Notes: generated from the letters alone by a model not told the origin. A DNA stretch of 64,000 nt from Iris pallida (GCA_029216955.1 JANAVB010006999.1:1759431-1823430); one strand, 5' to 3'; shown: positions 10,338-19,962, numbered from the stretch's first letter. Made by a program: numbers and translations.

Positions 10338-13300
10338 ATGGGCTTTGACTTCAGGACTGGCCTTAATAATGGAAAAGAAAGAAAAATGCCTGTCCGGATT
10401 CCTCCTTTGAAATATGGAAGAACGAAATACAGATTGGGTTATACTGCTCCTACTCCTTTCATCAACATTATCCATAAAGATCTTGAGTCTGACGAAGATA
10501 AGAGATCTGATTCTTCTAGTACCACTTCTTGGGATTCCGATACGAGTATCGGTGACTTCTATTGCAACCTTCTGTCTTCTAACATGGTTTCCATTGACCA
10601 TTCTGAAGAAAGTGATGAAGACGAAGAAGAGTTTGAAATCTCACCTGAATCAGAACAGTGGGCCAAAAGATTAGATAATCAATGGGAGTTCCGTTTCGAG
10701 CAAAAAGAACCTCCGACTGAAGATAAACTTGTTCAAATAGATGTTGGTGAAGAGGGGTCTCCCAAACCAATATTCATCAGTGAAAGTCTTCCAAAAACTG
10801 ATAAGAAAGACATGATCAAACTCATTCGTGATTACATCGATGTCTTTGCTTGGAGTTATGAAGATATGCCAGGGCTTGATCCTCAAATTGCAACTCACAA
10901 GCTCAATATCTTGCCGAATGCTAAACCGGTCAAACAACAACAGCGACGATTTCGTCCAGACATCATGGATGCAATTGAAGCTGAAGTCAATAAACTCATT
11001 ACCTCTGGGTTTATTAGAGAGGAACAACATCCCGATTGGGTGGCTAATATTGTTCCTGTTCTTAAAAAGACTAGCAAGATCAGAGTATGCATAGACTTTT
11101 GCGATCTCAATGCGGCATGTCCTAAAGACGAATTCCCTCTACCAATCACTGATGTCATGGTTGATAATACCTGTGGATTTGAACGAATGTCATTCATGGA
11201 CGGGTATTCTGGGTATAATCAGATCAAAATGTTCCCAGAAGACGAGAAGCACACTTCTTTCAGAACGTCGATTGGTACATACTGTTATACAGTTATGCCA
11301 TTCGGTCTCAAGAATGCAGGAGCAACTTATCAACGAGCTATGAGCACTATATTTCGTGAACATTTGCGAAAAACAGTCGAATGCTATGTTGATGATATTG
11401 CAGTCAAAAGTCGACAAAAGGAGGATCATATCCAAGATTTGAAGACTATATTTGATCTAATGCGTAAGCATCAATTAAAGATGAACCCTACTAAGTCCTT
11501 CTTAGGCGTCTCTAGTGGTAAATTTCTCGGCTTCGTCATTACCTCTAAGGGTATACACGTGGATTCCGAGAAGATCAAAGCCATCCAAAAGATGCGTCCT
11601 CCACGCACCTTAAAAGAGCTACGAGAATTTCAAGGAAGAATCGCTTATATCAGGAGATTTATCTCTAATTTATCAGAACGCTGCAGACCATTCAACAAAC
11701 TTATGAAGAAAGGTGTCTCTTTTGTCTGGAATGATGAATGTCAGAAAGCATTCGATGATATAAAACAATATCTGATGAGCCCTCCAGTATTGGTACCTCC
11801 CGTCTCAGGAATACCGTTCCTCCTCTATACTCGAGCAATGAGTCATTCATTGGGTGCATTACTCGCTCAAAAGAATCAAAATGGCCATGAACAGGCCATT
11901 TATTATCTCAGCCGCACTATGACCGGAGCTGAACCTCGATATTCACCGGTTGAAAAAGAATGTCTAGCCTTGATGTTTGCTGTCCAAAAGACACGTCATT
12001 ATATCATTGGCCAGACTATTCATGTCATCTCCAGGATCAATCCTATACGGATCATGATGAAGAAACCCAGTGTTTTGAATTCTCGATTGGCTAACTGGGG
12101 AATCCTACTTGCTCAGTATGATATGCACTATATTCCTCAGAAATCAGTCAAGGGACAAGCTTTAGCTGATTTTCTGGCTGCTCACTCAATTCGAGAAAAT
12201 TCAAAACTCTATGATGAAATCCCAGATGAAGTCCTAGATTCAAATCAAATTGCTGAAGAAGATCCTACTTGGCGTCTATTCTTTGATGGAGCATTAAGAA
12301 TTGGTCCTAATGGCGATATTGTTGCTGGAGTTGGAATTGTTCTTGTATCGCCAGAAGGTCTTGCCATCCAAAGAGCTTATTCTCTCGATCAGCCGTGTTC
12401 AAACAATGTAGCTGAGTACAACGCATTGCTTATTGGTCTTCAACTCGCTAAACATCTGAATATTCAACATTTGGAGGCGTATGGAGACTCTAAACTTATT
12501 GTCAATCAGATCAGGGGTACTTATGAAGTTTGCCATCAAGATCTGGTTCCTTATCATAGAGTGGCCATATTTATGGCCTCATCATTTAAGGAATTCTTTA
12601 TTGAACATGTTAGGCGAGCATGTAACACAGAAGCTGATGCCCTTGCTAATCTTACAGCGGTGCTGGCTATCCCAATCAGACGGCAACAAATGATTGTTGT
12701 TCGTAGTCGAGAATTATTTCATCTTGAAAATAACCTGACTCTAGGACTTCCAGTTGACATTGAAGAATCAACATCTCATGACGTCAACACAACAAGAGGA
12801 TTTGGATTTAGTCGTAAATCGATATCATCTTCATCCGATTCCAGCATGGAATTCATCTTCAGTAACTCGACTGAGAATCAGAATACGAATAAAGATTGGA
12901 GACTTCCTTTCTTAGAGCTTGTATTGTATGATATTCTTCCGGATGATCCGAGTAAGGCAGCATCTATCAGACGACGATCACTCAGATTCTATTACAATCA
13001 TACAACAAAGACCTTATATCGTCGAGCTTATGATGGTTTACTCCTTCGGTGCATTGCCGGTGATGAAGCCCAACAAGTTATTCGTGAAGCACATGATGGA
13101 ATTTGTGGAGCGCATCAACTTGGGCCAAAACTTCAAGACCGTATTCGACGGATGGGTTATTATTGGCCAACTATGGTATCAGATGCCATTGAATATGCAA
13201 GAAAATGCAAAGCTTGCCAAATCCATACGGATTTTATACATCAACCTTCGAAATTTCTACATCCGACGGCAGCATCATGGCCCTTCGAAGCTTGGGGCAT

Positions 13301-14153
13301 GGACATTGTCGGCCCGATCAATCCACCGTCATCTAAAGGTCATCGGTTCATTCTCGCAATAACCGATTACTTCTCCAAATGGGCCGAAGCTATTCCTTTA
13401 TCTGAAGTTAAGACGTCTAATGTCATCAGCTTTATTAAGCACCACGTCATTTACAGATTTGGTGTTCCTCGACGCATTGTTCATGATAACGGACCACAGT
13501 TCGTCAGCCAGAAATTTACTCGATTCTGTGACGATCACCGGATCAATAATGTTGCTTCTACCGCATATAATCCAGCAGCTAACGGATTGGCAGAAGCTTT
13601 CAACAAGACTATCATCAAACTCCTAAAGAAGTTTGTCTCCACTAACAAACGTAATTGGAGTGACAAGCTCGGGGAATGCTTGTGGGCTTATCGCACTACA
13701 GTCCGTAATGCTACTAAGTGTACACCTTTCTCTCTGGTGTACGGATCTGAGGCTGTTCTTCCATTAGAGATTCAAATTCCTTCTTTAAGGATAGCAATCG
13801 CTAATGAACTCACTGCTGAAAATAATGATCGTCTTCGACTTCAAGAATTGGAGGCTCTGGATGAAAAACGGTTATCTGCTCAACAGAATATTGAATTCTA
13901 TCAAGCTAGAATTTCAAGGGCTTTTAACAAGAAAGTCAGAATTCGAACATTTCAGAAAGGAGAACTTGTGCTTACTGTCAGACGCCCGATGACTATGACA
14001 CACATGAGTAAGGGCAAGTTTGATGCAAAATGGGAAGGTCCATTCATTGTCAATAAGATCTTTTCTAATGGGGCTTATCAACTCACTACTCTAGATGGTA
14101 AAGCCACTATGATGCCCATCAACAGCAAATTCTTGAAGAAGTACTATGTCTGA
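10338..14153 (+). CDS. Tat-1 RT-RNaseH-aRNaseH-integrase polyprotein
   Basis: 1271 residues from ATG 10338; the frame is open from 10242 and is the same as gag-protease. It starts with a G-patch-like segment (IIKNMGFDFRTGLNNGK). RT occupies about residues 200-420, with CIDFCDLNAACPKDEFPLP, FMDGYSGYNQI and catalytic YVDD near 349. The first RNase H (about 490-570) is followed by a second, archaeal-like RNase H (about 640-780, beginning WRLFFDGA). Integrase has a zinc-binding H2C2 segment (about 910-960) and a D,D,E core (MDIVGP, HDNGPQF, LAEAFN; about 990-1100). No chromodomain follows. It copies element RNA into DNA and inserts it. No internal stop is seen, so the protein could still work if it is made. 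Confidence 0.94.
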   Translation: MGFDFRTGLNNGKERKMPVRIPPLKYGRTKYRLGYTAPTPFINIIHKDLESDEDKRSDSSSTTSWDSDTSIGDFYCNLLSSNMVSIDHSEESDEDEEEFEISPESEQWAKRLDNQWEFRFEQKEPPTEDKLVQIDVGEEGSPKPIFISESLPKTDKKDMIKLIRDYIDVFAWSYEDMPGLDPQIATHKLNILPNAKPVKQQQRRFRPDIMDAIEAEVNKLITSGFIREEQHPDWVANIVPVLKKTSKIRVCIDFCDLNAACPKDEFPLPITDVMVDNTCGFERMSFMDGYSGYNQIKMFPEDEKHTSFRTSIGTYCYTVMPFGLKNAGATYQRAMSTIFREHLRKTVECYVDDIAVKSRQKEDHIQDLKTIFDLMRKHQLKMNPTKSFLGVSSGKFLGFVITSKGIHVDSEKIKAIQKMRPPRTLKELREFQGRIAYIRRFISNLSERCRPFNKLMKKGVSFVWNDECQKAFDDIKQYLMSPPVLVPPVSGIPFLLYTRAMSHSLGALLAQKNQNGHEQAIYYLSRTMTGAEPRYSPVEKECLALMFAVQKTRHYIIGQTIHVISRINPIRIMMKKPSVLNSRLANWGILLAQYDMHYIPQKSVKGQALADFLAAHSIRENSKLYDEIPDEVLDSNQIAEEDPTWRLFFDGALRIGPNGDIVAGVGIVLVSPEGLAIQRAYSLDQPCSNNVAEYNALLIGLQLAKHLNIQHLEAYGDSKLIVNQIRGTYEVCHQDLVPYHRVAIFMASSFKEFFIEHVRRACNTEADALANLTAVLAIPIRRQQMIVVRSRELFHLENNLTLGLPVDIEESTSHDVNTTRGFGFSRKSISSSSDSSMEFIFSNSTENQNTNKDWRLPFLELVLYDILPDDPSKAASIRRRSLRFYYNHTTKTLYRRAYDGLLLRCIAGDEAQQVIREAHDGICGAHQLGPKLQDRIRRMGYYWPTMVSDAIEYARKCKACQIHTDFIHQPSKFLHPTAASWPFEAWGMDIVGPINPPSSKGHRFILAITDYFSKWAEAIPLSEVKTSNVISFIKHHVIYRFGVPRRIVHDNGPQFVSQKFTRFCDDHRINNVASTAYNPAANGLAEAFNKTIIKLLKKFVSTNKRNWSDKLGECLWAYRTTVRNATKCTPFSLVYGSEAVLPLEIQIPSLRIAIANELTAENNDRLRLQELEALDEKRLSAQQNIEFYQARISRAFNKKVRIRTFQKGELVLTVRRPMTMTHMSKGKFDAKWEGPFIVNKIFSNGAYQLTTLDGKATMMPINSKFLKKYYV

Positions 14154-14490
14154 TATTTCTATCAAGATTGTCCTCCCATCACTCTCCAGCTGTTTCATTG
14201 TTCTTTCCGAAGAATCATTCTGATATCTATTATCCCCAGTGGAGATAGGTATTCTACTTTGTATCGTTTTCTCAACAAATTTGATATCCAGAAAATCATG
14301 TCCATATTACCTCTGAATTTTCTATCTCAATATCATATTTATGAAAATGATATTTAGTCTTTCTGATTTCTGAGTCAAAAGATCAATGAATAAAGGCAAA
14401 AATATAAAGTGGGAAGGATATATCATAAACAAAGTTTCCTTAAACGGAGTTTATTTGAGACAAATCCCTCAAGAAAAAAAAAGTACATCA
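14154..14490 (+). other. Tat-1 region after integrase: hairpin and integrase-tail duplicate
   Basis: Non-coding apart from a decayed 34-codon stretch at 14386-14487. That stretch (NKGKNIKWEGYIINKV) resembles the integrase C terminus just upstream (SKGKFDAKWEGPFIVNKI), so it looks like a diverged duplicate. A hairpin of the conserved-loop family lies at 14290-14323. A second, unrelated hairpin has 8-bp arms AATATCAT/ATGATATT (14329-14336 and 14347-14354). Confidence 0.6.
14290..14323 (+). repeat. Conserved-loop hairpin, Tat-1 copy 1
   Basis: Arms AGAAAAT (14290-14296) and ATTTTCT (14317-14323) enclose the loop CATGTCCATATTACCTCTGA. The same loop with different matching arms occurs at 15155-15187 and five times at 29621-29885. 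Confidence 0.8.
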
Positions 14491-14787
14491 TCATGGAAGA
14501 TCACTGTGATCCCTTTCATATTTGGGACGAGGACCACATACATAATCAGCAAAAGAATTGAATACATCTTTTCCTGACCGCACCAAGAATTGACAGGCAG
14601 CCAGCCTCATTGCTTCTTCTTCTTCGGTTTCTCCTGGTTCGACCAGGAAGTCCAGGATATCTTTTGGCGGCTTGGGAGTAGACGAGCTTTCGCCCATTTC
14701 CTTCTTCTGCGGAGGTGGATGTTCTTTAACACCTTCAGTAGCTTCAAGGGCGACTTCAGCCTTCTTTATGTTCTCTTCAAAAGACAT
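14491..14787 (-). CDS. Antisense 98-aa ORF of Tat-1
   Basis: A small protein gene on the strand opposite gag-pol. The start ATG is at 14787 and a TATA box (CTATAAATAG on the minus strand) is at 14826-14835, about 40 bp upstream. The protein has no family I recognise; it is acidic, with a TPKPPKDILDFLVEPGE core followed by a helical-looking segment ending FADYV. The Tat-2 ORF at 28976-29275 matches it across this core at roughly 60%, in the same place and orientation. Extra antisense ORFs are known in Tat-clade elements such as Grande; this one's function is unknown. Conservation between diverged elements plus a TATA box suggests a real gene. Confidence 0.7.
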   Translation of the reverse strand: MSFEENIKKAEVALEATEGVKEHPPPQKKEMGESSSTPKPPKDILDFLVEPGETEEEEAMRLAACQFLVRSGKDVFNSFADYVCGPRPKYERDHSDLP

Positions 14788-14825
14788 TGTGGATAAAATG
14801 CGATCCTTCTATTCAAATATATGCT

Positions 14826-14835
14826 CTATTTATAG
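14826..14835 (-). promoter_or_regulatory. TATA box for the antisense 98-aa ORF
   Basis: The minus strand reads CTATAAATAG 39-48 bp upstream of ATG 14787, the same sequence as the sense LTR TATA boxes. Tat-2 has CCTATAAATC at 29321-29330 in the matching position. Confidence 0.65.
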
Positions 14836-14937
14836 GCATATGGTTACAAGGATCGAAGGGACGTATTCTTTCCCGATATTCAGTTCATCCATTCATTTCT
14901 CACATTCATCCGACGTTTCACATGTTCATTAATACTT

Positions 14938-15011
14938 GACGGTTCGTCCGTTCATTTATTACATTCACTCGACAGTTCATCTGTTCATCGTTTCTTAACG
15001 GTTCATCCGTT
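14938..15011. repeat. Three small hairpins with a TTCRT loop
   Basis: Arms ACGG/CCGT (14939-14951), ACAG/CTGT (14972-14984) and AACGG/CCGTT (14997-15011) each flank a five-base loop TTCGT or TTCAT. The arms differ yet stay complementary. Confidence 0.6.
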
Positions 15012-15447
15012 CATAATCTTCTATCAGTTCATTAAGTGGGGATTCGTTATTTATTATGTTTTCATAACCTCTGAATCAATTCCGAATCTGCTTACTCATT
15101 TGTCATGTTTTGACCTCTGCATAGAAATCAATCTATTTTCTTTCGAGTTCCTATATATTATCATGTCCATAATACCTCTGATAATATCATATACTCTAAA
15201 AAACAGAAAATATGATTTTATTATCTATCATGTCCATAATTCATCCACAAATACAAATCATTGAAGCATAGAAGAAGTGTCATTTCCATTCCCATTTCAC
15301 CACAAAAAGTCTATTACATTTTCTTAGACTTTCCTACAAATCATAATGGAAATCTATTACAAATCTTGGATTTTCATTCTACACCACAACGATAACCTAA
15401 TAGAGATCTATCTTCTTCTTTGGATCTTCTCCATCGGACCTTCTCCG
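15012..15447 (+). other. Tat-1 non-coding spacer with conserved-loop hairpins
   Basis: No gene is supported. It contains one strong conserved-loop hairpin (15155-15187) and degenerate relatives near 15041-15080, 15105-15125 and 15215-15240, where the CATGT...ACCTCTG-type loop is recognisable but the arms are weak or missing. Confidence 0.6.
15155..15187 (+). repeat. Conserved-loop hairpin, Tat-1 copy 2
   Basis: Nine-bp perfect arms ATATTATCA (15155-15163) and TGATAATAT (15179-15187) enclose TGTCCATAATACCTC. Confidence 0.85.
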
Positions 15448-16106
15448 TCAGGTTCGTTGTTGGTTGCAATTCCTGACTGTCTGGGTCTCAGTCACGACCA
15501 GATCAGCAGGAATCAAACTCTGGTCTTCTCTCTCAGACGAGAGGAGAACCACATAGTATGGCAGTCCGACGGCGTGTTGCTGCCAATACAGCTCGTGGAG
15601 GAACGGCGGCACCTCAAGCAGGTAGGAATATATCCAGCATTGGGATACGATTCCTAGTTCTGCCGTCAAAGGAACTCTACTACCCGATGTCTCGGTAGTA
15701 GAGTTAACTCCACCATCCAACTCTCGTGTATAAAGGCTCTTCCTACCATCTAAGGAAGACCCTTCTATCTCACAAAGAGTTCTGAGTTGTCTGATTTACG
15801 CGTCAAAAGCGTATGAGCTCCCTGATGTGGGTGTCAGAAGAACATTGTCCACAGCATCCACATCACCAATGCCAGTTCTGAAGAAGGTTTTCAGCCAAAA
15901 TTCTGCAAGAAACAGTAAAGAAAAATCAGTCAACAGAAACTGGCCAAGCAAAGACAGATGCATTCTGTTCATTTCAGGAAGATGAATTTGTCCTTAGCAA
16001 ACAAAAAATTCGATGCGTGTATATTGAACTTACCGCTGAGTTTGCTGCTAAGGATTGACAGATCCATGTCTGGTAGCGTGCACAGAGATTTGACATCAGA
16101 CAACAT
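15448..16106 (-). CDS. Antisense spliced gene of Tat-1, with one in-frame stop
   Basis: Exon 1 runs from ATG 16106 to 16034 (24 codons plus one base) and ends at a near-perfect donor (GCG then GTAAGT). The intron is 131 bp (15903-16033) and ends in a pyrimidine-rich TTTCTTGCAG. Exon 2 starts at 15902 and continues in frame to TAA at 15796-15798, giving 59 residues. The same frame reopens straight after that TAA and runs to 15448, so the full ancestral protein was probably about 165 residues. A TATA-like CTTTAAATAG lies at 16194-16203 on the minus strand. I recognise no domain. Tat-2 has no obvious homologue. An intron read only on the antisense strand would survive retrotransposition, because the genomic RNA is the other strand. 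Confidence is moderate: splicing is inferred from sequence only. Confidence 0.55.
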
Positions 16107-16446
16107 GGCTTTCCTATTTTCTTCTCATAGAAAATTTATTCTCAGAAGAGAGGAAGAAGAATGGGAAGATGAGTTTACGTGGAGTTCATCCATCTATTTA
16201 AAGGATCAAGTGCAGGTCTATTCTTGGAAAAGATCCGCATAAATAGCGCTCGTAAATTGTGGAATGAGTGTCACGTGTACTTCGGGAGACCGTGCAACAT
16301 TGGAAACAGTCAAAGAGTGCTAATTAATATTCTTCATTAAAAGGCACGCAGATCAAACACAAAAGTTGTACTTCATTCTTTAAACAGGCACTGATGGCCT
16401 TACAAAAAAGACAAAAAAGTGCAACAAAAGCGTAGAAAGTTACGCC
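16107..16446. other. Tat-1 spacer between antisense genes
   Basis: No ORF is supported. It holds the TATA-like element of the spliced antisense gene (16194-16203, minus) and A/T-rich sequence. Confidence 0.5.
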
Positions 16447-16734
16447 CTATTTTCCAGAGCGGCTAAGTTTGATGCCTAACTCCTCTACGCTCTTAACTCC
16501 CAGGCGATGTAATAGAGTCTCGAGCATTTCACGCTTCTCCATAAGGCTCCGCCCATCAGAAGAAGACGAGCCATCCAATCCAAAGTAGCTCAAGAGATTC
16601 TTGGCTAACTGCGTGGAGTCGTCCTTGAGCTCGATGACGACAGGTTCGGGTTCTTTGCCCCCAAAAGTGGGGTCACCATGGGAACAAAAGCCCAATTTGC
16701 GTGCTTCCTCTTCGGCTGCTTCCTTTGGGGTCAT
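16447..16734 (-). CDS. Antisense 95-aa ORF of Tat-1
   Basis: ATG at 16734 on the minus strand, with a TATA box (GTTATATAAAC) at 16775-16785, about 41 bp upstream. The protein is charged and Leu-rich, and its C-terminal half (around LMEKREMLETLLHRLGVKSV) looks helical. No known family is recognised and no homologue was found in Tat-2. The TATA-to-ATG spacing matches that of the 98-aa antisense ORF, so these look like separately transcribed antisense units. Confidence 0.5.
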   Translation of the reverse strand: MTPKEAAEEEARKLGFCSHGDPTFGGKEPEPVVIELKDDSTQLAKNLLSYFGLDGSSSSDGRSLMEKREMLETLLHRLGVKSVEELGIKLSRSGK

Positions 16735-17022
16735 ATTTTTGAGAGATGAATGTCAAAGCTGAGAATCTCTTCCTGTTTATATAACAGATCTCGTCGATAG
16801 TTCATATTCCACCATAAATTGGACGCAATCAGTCTCGAAGAACGAAGAGTCATTATGATATTTAATAAGTTCATTTGGATGTTTTCAAAGAACTTCGAAG
16901 TCTTTTCGACTTTCAAAAAATTTTGGAGCCATCTCAGCGTGACTTTAACTCATTTCATCATCTTTATTTTCAAAGTATTTCGAAAATATTTTATCATTTT
17001 TTGAAAACTTTGAAGGGGGTTT
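16735..17022 (+). other. Tat-1 pre-LTR region and polypurine tract
   Basis: Non-coding. GAAGGGGG at about 17012-17019, followed by TTT, directly precedes the 3' LTR at 17023; it is the expected start site for plus-strand DNA synthesis. Confidence 0.75.
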
Positions 17023-17978
17023 TGTAGGCCTCAAAAATGAAGTCACGCTGAGTTGATCAGAACAAGTCACGCAGAGTGATCCGAGAAGCAGCACAAAAGA
17101 TACACTAAGTTCTGCCTGTCCATCTCCTTTAGAAATCACGCAGAGACAGCTCAGCCATACGTCAGAATCATAATAACTGACAACACAGCAGTCGAGAAAC
17201 GTCTCCTCGTATGCCACGTATGCACAGAACTCGAGAGATCATCGCTGTCTTTTGCGTGATTTTCGAAATCTTCCTTAGCAAGACTCACTCTTCACCAAGT
17301 TGGCGTGACTTTGGGTCTTATCTTCATTTAATGCGGCTGACAATATAATCAATGTCAGAGATTTTGTGTCAGACGTAGCGTGCCAAATCAATACAGCTGG
17401 CGGTTTGCGTGGATTCTGAACCTTCTCCTTCCTCAAGTTTGCGTGGATTTTTGAGTTATTCTTCTCAAAGCCTACATGAATTCTGAAGTATTCTTCTTCA
17501 AAGCTTGCGTGGATTTCGCCTTCAACGAGTCTGCGTCAGCGAAACTGCGTGGATTTTTGCCTTCAGCAAGACAGCGTGGATTTCATTTCAACTGGAGTAC
17601 GTGGCAGCCATGCCACCAATCTCTCTCTCGCGTGCCCAGTAACTTGCACACGACCCATGCACTAATGCCATGTGTCCAACAGTTACGGGCCACGTCCAGT
17701 AACTACTCACTAACCCTGCGTGTATTTAGAGTCTGCGTGACTTTTCAAATGCACCAGTGGTGAGGTAGTTATCTTTTCAGTTACTGTTTTGACTCTATAA
17801 ATAGAGTTCTTTTTTCTCATTCATTGTACAGAGACATTGATATCTACTGTCAAAATTTTGAGAGCTTTTCTTCTTCGCATAGTCCAAGGGATAAAGCGGT
17901 CGTCTTCTAGATCGGATTCCTACAGTTGTAATTTTCCCAGAAACACAACAAATAAAGAGAATTTCTTTATGGAAAACA
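17023..17978 (+). repeat. Tat-1 3' LTR
   Basis: Same length (956 bp) as the 5' LTR, with about 14 base differences by hand count. It is followed by the duplicated ATATT at 17979-17983. TATA box at 17795-17804. Confidence 0.95.
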
Positions 17979-17983
17979 ATATT

Positions 17984-18873
17984 AATTGATTAGTACAAGA
18001 TGAATTACAATATTTGTTTGATCATTTGTTTCAAGATCCAATACTCAAAAATCCCAAGAAGAAAAGAATAAAATGACATCGCTCAACACCCTATGACAAC
18101 TCCATGAATAAAGTAGACGATCCTCCATACAAGTCTTCCTTCATCTATTGTCTTAAAGTGTGAGTTCTACAATATGGTTTTCTTTGTAGAATTGGTAGGC
18201 TATCTCCTTGAATCTCCTCAATGAAAACACATAGATGACATTCCCTTATCCTTCATAAATAGGCCAAGAAAAACATAATTAGGATATGAAAACCCTTATT
18301 AGCCCAGCCCAATCATGGTCATCCAAATCCAAATTAATACGAAAACACACATATGTATTTCACCTTGCATTGCATTGGCTTGGCTTGATTTGGTTGGAGG
18401 CAACAAGGTTTGTTGTTGGAATATAGCAGTAGCATTTGGTAGCAGGGACTTGTGTCTTATTTTAGACAACAAAGGTTTTCTATTTTTACAGGTAACATGG
18501 CAACATGTGTAAGGGAACATATAGGTGTGTGTTTGTGTTTGAAAGGGAGTGTCACAAGAGTAAGGCATAAGCATGTGTTAGTATTTTGAGCTGTGAGAGT
18601 GTTTGTTCTATTGAGGTTAGTACCTACTGGAAAGTTAGGTTAAAAGAACCTGGGAACTATGGTGTGGTTGTATACATCATGTATATGTATGTGTGTGCTA
18701 GTGGGAGAAAGGGGGAGGGTTAACTAGTACCAGGTATTTGGAGATGAGGGAGAGTTTAGACTAGTATATAGCAGTACACTAGGGACAGGGTTAGGCTTGA
18801 GATGGGAGAGGGTGAACAATTGTGTATATTTAAGTAGGTGTCAAAGGGTTTGTGGATGTGTCTAAGAGCAAGG
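17984..18873. other. CACTA-1 internal piece between Tat-1 and Tat-2
   Basis: No convincing gene. A 27-bp inverted match to 3916-3942 lies at 18324-18350 and a 15-bp direct match to 3873-3887 at 18351-18365. The rest is G/T-rich on the right. It ends at the Tat-2 target duplication AGTAA (18874-18878). Confidence 0.55.
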
Positions 18874-18878
18874 AGTAA

Positions 18879-19962
18879 TGTAGGAGCGTAAAAAATGCTT
18901 TATTTTGACTAAGTCAAAGGAATTGAAGATTTTACGCATGCAACTCTTTATGAGCTATTTTACGCCAAAGTCATTTGCATTGGACTTTACGCAAGCTACT
19001 TTACGCTAAGGCAGTTCATTAAGTTTTATGCTCAGGGACAGACTGTCAGGCCACATTTAATGCAGAAGATTTGATTTGACAGAATGATTATGCTGACAAC
19101 ATGCAACACAGAAGTCGAGAAGATCGGATTGTCACAAACCCGATACTTGTCGTATGGTGTACAGAGAAGGCTATTTTATGCTCAATAAAATCACTTCTTT
19201 TTACGTACGATTGTTATGTGAGCTTTTACGCTCAAGGCTGTTGTGAGTGTAAAGTCTATTTGGGCTAAGTTTTACGCTCAAGGCTATTTTAGCCACTTTA
19301 CGCTGGAAAGTTTTATTTGGGTTGTTTTTACGCCAGTTTGCCACTTTACGCTCGGAGCATATTTTGGGTCGTTTTTACGCCCGATCCTTCCTGACTATTT
19401 TGAAACGTGGTTTATCCACGTAGCTTTCATGCCACATTTATTGAGGAACGTGTGTACGTGCTCCCTATTTTTGTTGAAATAATGGGACACGTGTCAACAT
19501 ACATAGATAGTGACTTCCATCGTGGGTGACAGTTACCAGCGTAAAAACCCAATTTTGTTGCTTTTACGCAGAAGGGGTCAAGTCTATAAATAGACTTATT
19601 TTCTATATCAAAAGGATGATCAGAGAGAAATGAGAGAATACATAGAGATCAGATCCCAGAGACTTTGATTTTCCAGAGCATTCTTCTTCAACTTTTCTTC
19701 CATAACAGAGTGAAGCAAAGCAGAAAAGCATTCGACCTCGCCATCAGTGCCCAAGTGCGTCGATACCTTTCTGGTGACTTAGTTCTTTCGGCTGTTCCCT
19801 TTCTAGCAGTGATCTTCATCATCATCGTATGGTCCAAGGAACAAAGTGATCGTCTTCAGATCAGACTTCCATAGCAATACTTCCCAGAACAATTTGTACT
19901 TTTTGTACTTCTTCTCGTTTTATTTTCAAAGGCCAATTTTAGGCATTTTGTTAAGTAAAACA
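18879..19962 (+). repeat. Tat-2 5' LTR
   Basis: It begins TGTAGGAGCG and ends AGTAAAACA. TTTACGC/GCGTAAA occurs about 13 times here and about 16 times in the 3' LTR. Several missing copies read TTTTATGC, as expected from C-to-T decay. TATA box CTATAAATAG at 19584-19593, within a palindrome with arms AGTCTAT/ATAGACT. Confidence 0.95.

Larger units (their letters stand above)
4247..17978 (+). mobile_element. Tat-1: Tat/Ogre-type Ty3/gypsy retrotransposon, nearly complete
   Basis: Two 956-bp LTRs (4247-5202 and 17023-17978) are flanked by a perfect ATATT duplication (4242-4246 and 17979-17983). In order it has a tRNA-Arg primer site, ORF1, gag-protease, RT-RNaseH-aRNaseH-integrase, a 2.9 kb 3' region with antisense genes, and a purine tract. 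The second RNase H, the tRNA-Arg primer site, the extra ORF1 and the lack of a chromodomain are established Tat/Ogre traits. Hand alignment gives about 14 LTR differences (about 1.5%), so it is a fairly young insertion. Coding damage is limited to one TAG in ORF1 and one TAA between protease and RT. Confidence 0.93.
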
